Source: an uncultured Eubacteriaceae bacterium | GTDB lineage: Bacteria; Bacillota; Clostridia; Eubacteriales; UBA1433 | Direction of reading: 5' to 3' | Assembly (NCBI GenBank): GCA_937880125.1 | Contig: CALFLU010000089.1 | Coordinates: forward strand, 1-24,798 | DNA length: 24,798 nt | Shown: positions 1 to 7,231 of the stretch, one piece after another | Layout: each line of letters opens with the position of its first letter | Numbering within the stretch: position 1 is the first letter of the stretch | Translations under genes and position numbers: made by a program | The notes under the pieces: generated by a model | The model's database searches: none | Told to the model about the DNA's origin: nothing | The model's input: the letters and a program-made list of their open reading frames with translations, nothing else

Positions 1-1
1 G

Positions 2-790
2 TCGGGGATGCTCTTTGCGCTGCCGCTGTTGGAGACGGATTCTAAAATAAAATTGACGAAAAAGCTCAGCAGCAAGGGTTATGTCAACATGACGCTATCG
101 ATGTTGGAACGTTTCGGCATACAAATTGACTACTTAGCCGATGCAGGGGAGTTTTTGATTCCGGGCAACCAGCATTATAAGCCCTTTGATTATCGCATAG
201 AGGGAGATTATTCTTCGGCAGCCTTTTGGCTGTGTGCTTGCGCCATGGGCTCTGAAGTGCTTTCGTTGGGGCTGGATGTGAAGTCGCTGCAGGCGGACAG
301 GGTGTTTTTGAATATTTTGTCCCGCATGGGTGCAAAAATCATTAAACAGGGCAACGGTTTGAAAATCAGAAAAGATTCACCGTTAAAAGAAGTCACCATC
401 AATGTAGACGGTGCCCCTGATTTAATGCCGATTTTGGCGGTTTTGGCAACGTCTTTGGAGGGCATTACACAACTGTCGGGTATTGACAGGCTAAAATATA
501 AAGAAACGGATCGTGTGAAGACCACGATGAATATGATTACCTCGCTGGGGGGAGATATCGTCAAGATGTCCGACAAACTCATCGTGCGCGGAGAGGGGAA
601 GTTAAAGGGCGGAACCGTTCATACGGGCGAGGATCATCGCATTGCAATGGCGGCTGCCATCGCATCGGTGATATGCAAAAACAATGTGGTAATCACCCAT
701 GCTGATTGCGTAAACAAATCCTATCCGTTGTTTTGGGAGGATTTTAAAAAGGTGGGCGGCGAAATTGAAGAATACTACATGGACAGGTGA
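2..790 (+). CDS. aroA: 3-phosphoshikimate 1-carboxyvinyltransferase (EPSP synthase), C-terminal part
   Basis: This is EPSP synthase, which joins shikimate-3-phosphate and phosphoenolpyruvate in the sixth step of the shikimate pathway in the cytosol. The reading frame is open through the left edge (first codons read SGMLFALPLLE, a core EPSPS segment), so the N-terminal part, roughly 160 of about 420 residues, lies outside the window. Visible family motifs are YKETDRV (the usual K-E-S/T-D-R active-site motif), PDLMPILAVLA, and GEDHRIAMAAA near the C-terminus. The stop codon lies inside the start of the next gene (26-bp overlap), which suggests translational coupling to chorismate synthase, the enzyme that uses its product. 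Identification is firm. The ATG at position 8 is internal and not the real start. Confidence 0.95.
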   Translation, partial: SGMLFALPLLETDSKIKLTKKLSSKGYVNMTLSMLERFGIQIDYLADAGEFLIPGNQHYKPFDYRIEGDYSSAAFWLCACAMGSEVLSLGLDVKSLQADRVFLNILSRMGAKIIKQGNGLKIRKDSPLKEVTINVDGAPDLMPILAVLATSLEGITQLSGIDRLKYKETDRVKTTMNMITSLGGDIVKMSDKLIVRGEGKLKGGTVHTGEDHRIAMAAAIASVICKNNVVITHADCVNKSYPLFWEDFKKVGGEIEEYYMDR

Positions 791-2114
791 AAACCTGTGC
801 TTGCGCCTTTATGGTGCCAGCCATGAAGAATATGTAGGCTGTGTGTTGTCGAATTTTCCGCCGGGGATTGAGGTGGATAAAGCTTATATTGACAGTTATG
901 TCCAGCGGCGTATGCCCGGCCGACTTTATGGCAGCGGACGAAAAGAGGCAGACGAATATGTGTTTGCAAGCGGTGTAAAAAACGGCCAAACCACCGGAGA
1001 AGACATTGATATTCGCATTGCAAACAAAGATGTAAGAAGCAGCGACTATAGAGATATTGCACATTGCCCGCGTCCTTCTCATGCGGACTATGTGTCTTAT
1101 ATAAAATATAAAACCATCGCCGCGGGCGGTGGCATATTTTCGGGTCGAATGACGGCGCCCTTGGTTGCGGCGGGGGCATTATGTGACATTTATTGCAGGC
1201 AACAGGGTGTTTTGACGGCAGCGCACTTAGCGCAAATCGGCACGATTTGTGATGCGCAACCAAAAAATGCCGCTATTACGCAAGAGACAATAAATCAACT
1301 CAACGAAATGCAAATACCGCTCTTTGACAGCAAAAAAGAGGCTGCAATTGCGGCATTGGTTGAGGAGCTCAAAAAAGAAAAAGACGCCATAGGCGGAAGG
1401 GTGCAGATTTTTGCAATCGGTCTGCCTGCAGGCATCGGTGAGGGACTTTTCGGCAACCTGGAAGCGAAAATCAGCGCTCTGTGTTATAGCGTGCCCGGTG
1501 TAAAAGCGGTTTCGTTTGGGTTGGGGGAAGCATTTCAATCTGCGCGAGCTTCCGAAGTAAACGATGAATATTATTACGATGAAAATCAATGCGTTAAAAC
1601 GTATACAAACCATAATGGCGGAATTTTGGGCGGCATTGCAACAGGGATGCCTCTTGTGGTGAGTTGTGTATTTAAGCCCACGCCGTCTATTGCAAAAGTG
1701 CAACGAACCGTTGACTTGAAAACAAAAAAAAATACGACGATTGAAATAAGTGGGCGCCATGATGTGTGCATTGCGCTGCGGGGATTGTGGGCGGTGCGAG
1801 CGTGTTTGTGCATTGCCATGGCCGATGCGCTGTTGGCTGCCCAAAACACAGAAATATCGCTTAAGAGCCTGCGCAGCGAGATTGACAAAACAGATGGTGC
1901 CATGGCAAGACTATTTAATTACCGCATGAATCTTTCGGCAAAGATAGGAAAAATCAAGCGGGCGGAAAAATTGGAAATTTTAGACGGCACACGAGAACAA
2001 AAGGTGCTGCAAAATGTAGCTGAGCACTTGGAAGAACAAAACAAACGTTATGCGAAAGAATACATTGAAAAGATTATGGAACTTTCCAAACGAAAACAGG
2101 AAGAAGAACAATGA
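765..2114 (+). CDS. aroC: Chorismate synthase fused to AroQ-type chorismate mutase
   Basis: The protein has 449 residues, about 80 more than a normal chorismate synthase. Residues 1 to about 360 are chorismate synthase (EPSP to chorismate, FMN-dependent): RRMPGRLYGSGR, RPSHADY with its catalytic-type His, NHNGGILGGIATG, FKPTPSI and GRHDVC. Residues from about 364 to the end are an AroQ chorismate mutase: LRSEIDKTDGAMARLF, YRMNLSAKIGKIK and DGTREQKVL carry the Arg, Lys, Asp and Glu/Gln positions of that helical fold. One chain would therefore convert EPSP to prephenate. Several AroC motifs deviate from the family: GASHE instead of GESHG, and TIAAGGGIFSG instead of NDYRGGGHFSG. The start is a TTG overlapping aroA by 26 bp. 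A later start would cut into the GESHG-like motif at residues 17-21, so I keep it. The stop overlaps aroE by 4 bp. Confidence 0.9.
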   Translation: MKNTTWTGENLCLRLYGASHEEYVGCVLSNFPPGIEVDKAYIDSYVQRRMPGRLYGSGRKEADEYVFASGVKNGQTTGEDIDIRIANKDVRSSDYRDIAHCPRPSHADYVSYIKYKTIAAGGGIFSGRMTAPLVAAGALCDIYCRQQGVLTAAHLAQIGTICDAQPKNAAITQETINQLNEMQIPLFDSKKEAAIAALVEELKKEKDAIGGRVQIFAIGLPAGIGEGLFGNLEAKISALCYSVPGVKAVSFGLGEAFQSARASEVNDEYYYDENQCVKTYTNHNGGILGGIATGMPLVVSCVFKPTPSIAKVQRTVDLKTKKNTTIEISGRHDVCIALRGLWAVRACLCIAMADALLAAQNTEISLKSLRSEIDKTDGAMARLFNYRMNLSAKIGKIKRAEKLEILDGTREQKVLQNVAEHLEEQNKRYAKEYIEKIMELSKRKQEEEQ

Positions 2115-2899
2115 AGCGATATGGTTTGCTGGGGTGCGGCATTTCTTACAGCCTTTCGCCGACCATTCATCGAATTATTTTGAAAGAAAGCGGCATTGAC
2201 GCTGAATATGTGCTCTATGACAAGTGTGAAAAAGAAGCGGAAATATTTTTGCGGCAAATGGACTTTGACGGCATCAATGTTACGGTTCCCTATAAAACAA
2301 CAGCTATCAAATACTGCGATGAACTTTCTGTTAGGGCTGCTGCCGTCGGTGCAGCAAACACCTTAACGCGAAGGGAAAAATCCCTCGCAGCAGACAACAC
2401 GGATGTGTTTGGCTTAGAAATGCTTTATGAGACAAACGCTATTTCGTTTAAAAATCAAAGTGTGGTGATTTTGGGCACGGGTGGTGCGGCAAAGGCGGTG
2501 AAGTATAGTTTGCGTGACGAAGGCGCAAAACAAATTTGTTGCGTCAGCCGAAAAAAGCAGAGGAGCGATGTTATTTCTTATGAAGAATTGGCCGTCTTTG
2601 AAGAAATAGATGTGTTGTTTAATGCCACTGCGTTGGGCGCGGGACAATACAAAAACAGGATGCCGATAGGTGCAGAAGTGATTGAAAAGTGCAGATGCGT
2701 CATTGACTTGAATTATGCGCCCCTTAACAGTTTGCTTTTGCAGCAGGCAAAAGCCATGGGAAAAACGTGCCACAACGGGCTGGACATGCTGATCTATCAG
2801 GCAATGAAATCACAGGAGATTTGGAACAACGTTGCGGTAACAAAGAATTTGTATGAAATGATTAAACATCAATTGATAGGTAGCGGCGAATTGAAATGA
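2111..2899 (+). CDS. aroE: Shikimate dehydrogenase (NADP+)
   Basis: AroE reduces 3-dehydroshikimate to shikimate with NADPH. The 262-residue length is typical. The N-terminal substrate domain shows SYSLSPTIH and NVTVPYK, with the catalytic Lys at residue 62. NTDVFG holds the catalytic Asp at residue 98, and GTGGAAKA at about 122-129 is the nucleotide-binding glycine motif. NATALG and NGLDMLIYQA close the fold; the family usually has NGLGMLV-QA, so Gly to Asp is a small oddity. It starts with an ATG in an ATGA overlap with the chorismate synthase fusion and ends in another ATGA overlap with the dehydroquinase gene, so it sits in the middle of a translationally coupled operon. An AGGAAG sequence upstream of the ATG serves as ribosome binding site. 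Confidence 0.95.
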   Translation: MKRYGLLGCGISYSLSPTIHRIILKESGIDAEYVLYDKCEKEAEIFLRQMDFDGINVTVPYKTTAIKYCDELSVRAAAVGAANTLTRREKSLAADNTDVFGLEMLYETNAISFKNQSVVILGTGGAAKAVKYSLRDEGAKQICCVSRKKQRSDVISYEELAVFEEIDVLFNATALGAGQYKNRMPIGAEVIEKCRCVIDLNYAPLNSLLLQQAKAMGKTCHNGLDMLIYQAMKSQEIWNNVAVTKNLYEMIKHQLIGSGELK

Positions 2900-3357
2900 A
2901 AGACGAAAAAGAAAAAATGAAATTATTGGTATTAAACGGTCCTAATTTGAACATGCTCGGCACACGCCAAAGGGATGTTTACGGAACGAAAAGTTATGAG
3001 GAATTGGCGGCAGAGATAATGAATTGGGCGCAGGAGAGCGGTTTTGAGGCCACTGTGCGCCAAAGCAACCATGAGGGCGTGTTGATTGATTTGATTCAAG
3101 GTGCCCAAATCATGGGCTATGATGCACTATTGATCAATCCCGGCGCCTATGCCCATTACAGTTATGCCATCTCGGACGCGCTGCGCTGCATTGCTCTTCC
3201 CAAAGCGGAAGTGCACTTGAGCGATATAGACAATCGGGAAGACTTTCGAAAACTGTCTGTGACCGCAGCGGCCTGCGACAAAATCATTGTGGGTTTGGGC
3301 TTTGAAGGATACAGACAAGCGATTGTATATTTATCAAAAATCGCAAGAGAGCATTAA
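2896..3357 (+). CDS. aroQ: 3-dehydroquinate dehydratase, type II
   Basis: Type II dehydroquinase removes water from 3-dehydroquinate and forms a dodecamer in characterised members. Family motifs are clear: LVLNGPNLNMLGTR near the N-terminus, the Arg-Tyr loop (TRQRDVYG), QSNHEG, INPGAYAHYS with the Asn and catalytic His, and AEVHLSDIDNREDFR with the His and two substrate-binding Arg residues. The length of 153 residues is slightly above the usual 140-150 because of a seven-residue Lys/Glu-rich extension. An alternative ATG at 2917 would remove it and begin at the canonical MKLLVLNGPN. I keep the first ATG because it forms an ATGA overlap with aroE like the other junctions here. It is distinct from the AroQ chorismate mutase domain in this operon, although the two share a symbol. 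Confidence 0.94.
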   Translation: MKDEKEKMKLLVLNGPNLNMLGTRQRDVYGTKSYEELAAEIMNWAQESGFEATVRQSNHEGVLIDLIQGAQIMGYDALLINPGAYAHYSYAISDALRCIALPKAEVHLSDIDNREDFRKLSVTAAACDKIIVGLGFEGYRQAIVYLSKIAREH

Positions 3358-3358
3358 G

Positions 3359-5572
3359 ATGCACCAAGAGAGTATTTCCGTAAAAAACTTTGTAGAATTT
3401 ATGCTTGCCAGCGGAGATATTGACCAGCGCATGCGCAGCAGTCTTCGTGCCAGCGAGGGTGTGCTTATTCACAAGTATATACAAAAAAATTATGCGGGCA
3501 AGGCAGAGACAGAAGTGCCTGTGATGCGTTGTTATTACCATAAAAAAACAGAGTTGACCTTGGGTGGGCGCATAGACGGATTGCTGTGGGAAAAAGAGGG
3601 CGTGGTGCGTATTGACGAAATAAAAAGTACGCAGATGGTCTTAAGCGAAATAGAGCGTCCCCATTATCTGCATTTGATGCAAGTTAAGCTCTATGCATTG
3701 TTGTACGGACAAAACAACCTTCTTGACACCGTCGCATACAGCGTGACGTACTGCCATGCAGACAGCAGAGAGACCAAGATGTTTGTTTTTCAAGAGTCGG
3801 TTCAAGCCTTGGAAGAACAAATTATACCCTCCATTACCGAATACATTGAATATATTCAAAAAATGATTACGAAAAGGCGAGCGCGCAACAAAAGCATTGA
3901 TGCGCTCGTCTTTCCCTTTGCCTATCGGCCGCAGCAACGTGACATCATGCGTGGCGTGTATAGGGCCTTACACGAAAATAAAAATTTATTTTTGCATGCC
4001 CCCACCGGCAGCGGAAAAACCCTTTCTACGCTTTATCCCGCAATCAAACATCTCTTGCTGCGAGAGGCGAAGATATTTTATTTGGTGAGCAAAGGAACGC
4101 AAAAACAAGCAGCGGTGGAAGCGCTGCGCATTTTAGAAAATCAAGGACTGAAAATCAAGGCATTGGTGCTGGACGCCAAAGAAAAAGTCTGCCTCAACGA
4201 AAAAGTAACCTGCAACCCCGAGCAGTGTGTGTATGCGGTGGGCTATTATGACAAAGTGCGTGACGTGTTGCAGCAAATGACATCAAAGGAGAGCATTATC
4301 GACGGTGAAGTGATACAAAAATACGCAAAAAAACATGTGATGTGTCCTTTTGAGTTGAGTTTGGATGCCAGCAGATTTTGCGATATGGTTATTTGCGACT
4401 ACAATTATGTGTTTGATCCTTTTGTGTCATTGAAACGCTATTTTGAAGAAAAGGGTGAATATGTATTTTTAATTGATGAAGCACATAATTTGAGCCAACG
4501 CGGCAAGCAGATGTACTCGATTTCTTTGTCCAAAGCGGAACTAAAAAAAGGAAGAGAAGGCGCCAAGGCCGTCAAGCCGCTGTTTTCGTCGCTGTCCAAA
4601 ATTTTAACGGCTTATAACAAATTAAAGAAAAATGCATCCGCAGACATCACAGAGATGGAAATCGGCGAAGAGGTGTTTAAAAAAATGGCCAATTTTATTC
4701 GCGCTGCCGATGAATACAGTGCAAAAAACGGCGAATTGCCCGAAGAGATGACAGAAATATATCTGTTGATTTTTCGTTTTTTAAAACTCATTGAGCTGTC
4801 GGCGCAAGCGCATATTTGCTATTACCACAAGGGGGAGGAAAGAGTTTGTCTTTCCTGCTTGGACGCCTCGGCCTATTTGTCGGATACGCTGAAAAAAAGT
4901 TTTTGTGCCGTGTTGTTTTCCGCCACGTTTACACCGATTCAATATTTCATGCGCATTTCCGGAGGCGAGGCGAGTGATTATCGCATGATATGCGCCAATC
5001 CGTTTGATTCGAAAAATTTGCGCGTTGTGGTCGCAAAGGATGTGGCTGTAACCTACCGCGAGCGCCAAGGGAGCATTGAGAGAATTACAGAATATATTCA
5101 TCACTTTATCCATTCCAAAGCAGGCAATTATTTTATCTTTTTTCCTTCTTTTGAATATATGAGCGCAGAAGAAAGAAGCGCCCTTTTGGCGTTGTTTGAA
5201 AAAAAAGATGAATGTATTTCCGCTTTTGTGGTGTTGGGCGGCAGTTTTTCGGAGAGCGTGGATTTGGTCGGGGAGCGATTAATCGGTTGTGCGGTGATCA
5301 GTGTCGGGCTGCCGAAGGTACATTTTGAAAAAGAAAAATTGAGAGCTTATTATGATGACAGGGGAGAGAACGGATTTGATTATGCGTATTTGTATGAAGG
5401 CATTAACAAAGTCACTCAGGCAGCAGGCAGGCTAATTCGTGCAGAGAGTGACAAAGGAACCGTTTTGCTCATTGACAGCAGGTTCGCACAGGGAAAATAT
5501 AAAACGCTGATTGCACAAAATTGGCCGGATATAGAATATATATCCGGCCCACAATCATTAACAAAGCAGTAA
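3359..5572 (+). CDS. Rad3/DinG-like DNA helicase with N-terminal PD-(D/E)XK nuclease domain
   Basis: The protein has about 737 residues from the ATG one base after the aroQ stop; an AGAGAG sequence lies upstream. A longer in-frame start exists at 3287 but would run deep into aroQ. Residues about 60-120 resemble a RecB/Cas4-type nuclease: GGRIDG with Asp73, then DEIKS with Glu87 and Lys89, then a His/Gln helix ending QVKLYALLYGQ. The helicase part has Walker A (APTGSGKT, Lys220), a DEAH box (373-376) and a C-terminal block with GGSFSESVDLVGE and QAAGRLIR. Between Walker A and DEAH, four cysteines (CLNEKVTCNPEQC and HVMCPF) fit the Fe-S cluster of XPD/DinG helicases. The likely role is DNA repair or processing of branched DNA. 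Its place at the end of the aro operon says little about its job. Confidence 0.88.
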   Translation: MHQESISVKNFVEFMLASGDIDQRMRSSLRASEGVLIHKYIQKNYAGKAETEVPVMRCYYHKKTELTLGGRIDGLLWEKEGVVRIDEIKSTQMVLSEIERPHYLHLMQVKLYALLYGQNNLLDTVAYSVTYCHADSRETKMFVFQESVQALEEQIIPSITEYIEYIQKMITKRRARNKSIDALVFPFAYRPQQRDIMRGVYRALHENKNLFLHAPTGSGKTLSTLYPAIKHLLLREAKIFYLVSKGTQKQAAVEALRILENQGLKIKALVLDAKEKVCLNEKVTCNPEQCVYAVGYYDKVRDVLQQMTSKESIIDGEVIQKYAKKHVMCPFELSLDASRFCDMVICDYNYVFDPFVSLKRYFEEKGEYVFLIDEAHNLSQRGKQMYSISLSKAELKKGREGAKAVKPLFSSLSKILTAYNKLKKNASADITEMEIGEEVFKKMANFIRAADEYSAKNGELPEEMTEIYLLIFRFLKLIELSAQAHICYYHKGEERVCLSCLDASAYLSDTLKKSFCAVLFSATFTPIQYFMRISGGEASDYRMICANPFDSKNLRVVVAKDVAVTYRERQGSIERITEYIHHFIHSKAGNYFIFFPSFEYMSAEERSALLALFEKKDECISAFVVLGGSFSESVDLVGERLIGCAVISVGLPKVHFEKEKLRAYYDDRGENGFDYAYLYEGINKVTQAAGRLIRAESDKGTVLLIDSRFAQGKYKTLIAQNWPDIEYISGPQSLTKQ
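5515..5549 (-). terminator. Probable intrinsic terminator for the - strand hydrolase gene, inside the helicase 3' end
   Basis: A perfect 11-bp stem (5523-5533 with 5539-5549, arm GGCCGGATATA) encloses a 5-nt loop. Read on the - strand it is followed by AATTTTGT, a short T-rich stretch. It would terminate the MBL-fold gene that ends at 5589, while also coding for the last residues of the convergent helicase. On the + strand no T-run follows, so it is less likely to work in that direction. Confidence 0.5.
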
Positions 5573-5588
5573 AAGACAGTTCATGGGA

Positions 5589-6368
5589 TTAGAGCGTGAT
5601 GCTTTGCATGCATTCTGTGAGAAAATGCGTGCTTGACGGAAGGGGTGAAGCTGTTGCGTTTTTGATTTCTTCCGCATTGGCATATCGATTCAGTTTATCG
5701 TGCTCTTTTAACGGAAAATGAAGTGCCACCAGATGAACGGGCTTGAGGGCAAGAATACTCTCCACACCGGTTTCGGCAATGACATAAATAAAAGGAACAA
5801 CAAGGGTGGTAACGCCTTTGCTGAACAGTTCGTTGTTTTTAAAATCTTCGGCAACGGCGGCTGCGTCCCCCACATGCAAAAGACGGTGGGTACCCAGGTG
5901 CAATAAGTAGGCGATGTTTTGTATGTCAAATGACTGCATTTCGTCGTCGTGTGCCAGGCGCAACGCATCAATGCGAATGCCGGCCAAGGTCAACTCGATG
6001 GATTTGTTGAGATCCATGTCCAAAGAAATCAGCTGTGTAACAAAGGACTCTTTATAAAAGCGACTTTGCTGCAAAGAGGCAATAACGGCTTTGGGTGCCA
6101 CCAGCCTTGCCTCGGGGCAAGCGGATAAAATCTGGCAAACCAAATCGGGTTGAAAGTGCTCGCGGTGTTCGTGGGTAATGAGAATCAAATCGATTTTTTC
6201 AAAGGGCTCATTTTTTTTAAGCATATTCAAAAGCGTTTGTTTGGGCACGGTTTGATAGGGCAAGATATTGGGCGAGACAATGGAATCAATGAGAATATTT
6301 TTGTCGTTGTAATTTATCAATACGCCCATGCAAGAGACGTAGGTTATTTTAATTGTTTCTTTTGCCAT
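5589..6368 (-). CDS. MBL-fold metallohydrolase (UlaG-like beta-lactamase superfamily)
   Basis: This 259-residue cytosolic protein belongs to the metallo-beta-lactamase superfamily, most like the UlaG/PF13483-type hydrolases. The metal-binding motif is at residues 66-71 (HEHREH): His66, His68 and His71 are present but the usual Asp of HxHxDH is Glu. HVGDAA supplies the later metal-bridging Asp, and ALHFP near the C-terminus supplies a further His. I chose the ATG at 6368 because a good AAAGGTGG ribosome binding site precedes it and the protein then starts like its family (ITYVSCMGVLI). The frame stays open upstream to 6509, but that would add an implausible leader crossing the promoter region. 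The substrate cannot be predicted. It is divergent from a two-component system. Confidence 0.85.
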   Translation of the reverse strand: MAKETIKITYVSCMGVLINYNDKNILIDSIVSPNILPYQTVPKQTLLNMLKKNEPFEKIDLILITHEHREHFQPDLVCQILSACPEARLVAPKAVIASLQQSRFYKESFVTQLISLDMDLNKSIELTLAGIRIDALRLAHDDEMQSFDIQNIAYLLHLGTHRLLHVGDAAAVAEDFKNNELFSKGVTTLVVPFIYVIAETGVESILALKPVHLVALHFPLKEHDKLNRYANAEEIKNATASPLPSSTHFLTECMQSITL

Positions 6369-6395
6369 GTTTCCACCTTTAAATTTAGTATTGTG

Positions 6396-6424
6396 TTGAG
6401 ATAAATCGGAATTTATTATATCAT
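6396..6424 (+). promoter_or_regulatory. Candidate promoter of the response regulator / histidine kinase operon
   Basis: TTGAGA at 6396-6401, a 17-bp spacer and TATCAT at 6419-6424 fit a sigma-A promoter reading toward the response regulator. It overlaps the opposing promoter, so the two may compete or share a regulator. Confidence 0.45.
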
Positions 6425-6451
6425 TATAATGGTTTAGCGCTGTAATAGCAA
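6423..6451 (-). promoter_or_regulatory. Candidate promoter of the MBL-fold hydrolase gene
   Basis: On the - strand, TTGCTA (complement of 6446-6451), a 17-bp spacer and a perfect TATAAT (complement of 6423-6428) form a plausible sigma-A promoter about 55 bp upstream of the hydrolase ATG. Confidence 0.45.
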
Positions 6452-6528
6452 TGGGTTTCTTTGCTGTTGCAAAGTGTAAAAAAGCAAAAATAAATAAAAA
6501 ATCCTTCAAGAAAACGCAGGTGTTGAAG

Positions 6529-7227
6529 ATGCATAAAATATTAATTATTGAAGACGAACCGAAAATAGCACGGTTTTTGGAGCTGGAATTAAAGCACGAA
6601 GGCTACATAGCCACGGTGAAAAATGATGGCAGGCAAGGTTACAGCGAGGCGCAAAGCGGCGTGTATGACTTGATTATTTTGGACTTGATGCTGCCGTCGC
6701 TGAGCGGCATTGAAATTTGCAGGCGGCTGCGGCAAGAGCAAATTTTCACACCCATCATTATGCTTACGGCAAAAGATGATGTTTCCGACAAGGTAACGGG
6801 CTTGGACGTGGGTGCCAACGATTATATGACAAAGCCCTTTGCCATTGAAGAATTGTTTGCGCGTATGCGCGTGTTGTTAAAAAACGCAGCCGCACAACCA
6901 AAGCAAGTAGACGATATATTGACAGTGGGTCAATTAACGTTGGACAAATCGCATTATACGGTCATGTACGGCAAAGAAGCCATTGAATTGACAAAAAAAG
7001 AATTTGAGCTGTTGGAATATTTGATGCGCAATAAAAATCTCGTTTTGAGCAGAGAGAGTATTTTACAAAAGGTTTGGGGCTATGAATATGAGGGCGATAC
7101 CAATGTTATTGATGTCTATATTCGCTATCTGCGCTCCAAAATCGATCAACGGTTTTCGGTGGAGCTGATTAAGACTGTTCGCGGTGTGGGTTATTTGATT
7201 AAAGAAAACGAAAAGAGCGGAAAATAA
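6529..7227 (+). CDS. OmpR/PhoB-family response regulator
   Basis: This 232-residue protein is the DNA-binding output of a two-component system. The receiver domain (about 1-120) has the acidic pair EDE at 8-10, phospho-acceptor Asp52 (LILDLMLPS; Asp preceded by IIL), Thr80 in IMLTAKDD, and Lys102 in MTKPF. The C-terminal winged helix ends with VIDVYIRYLRSKID and IKTVRGVGYL, the usual OmpR-type signature. I use the ATG at 6529 because AGGTG lies at a suitable distance and the family begins right there (MHKILIIEDE). The frame is open back to 6451, but that leader is Lys-rich low-complexity sequence. The kinase gene follows after 4 bp, so the two form an operon. Target genes are unknown; the divergent hydrolase is a natural candidate. 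Confidence 0.95.
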   Translation: MHKILIIEDEPKIARFLELELKHEGYIATVKNDGRQGYSEAQSGVYDLIILDLMLPSLSGIEICRRLRQEQIFTPIIMLTAKDDVSDKVTGLDVGANDYMTKPFAIEELFARMRVLLKNAAAQPKQVDDILTVGQLTLDKSHYTVMYGKEAIELTKKEFELLEYLMRNKNLVLSRESILQKVWGYEYEGDTNVIDVYIRYLRSKIDQRFSVELIKTVRGVGYLIKENEKSGK

Positions 7228-7231
7228 TCAA

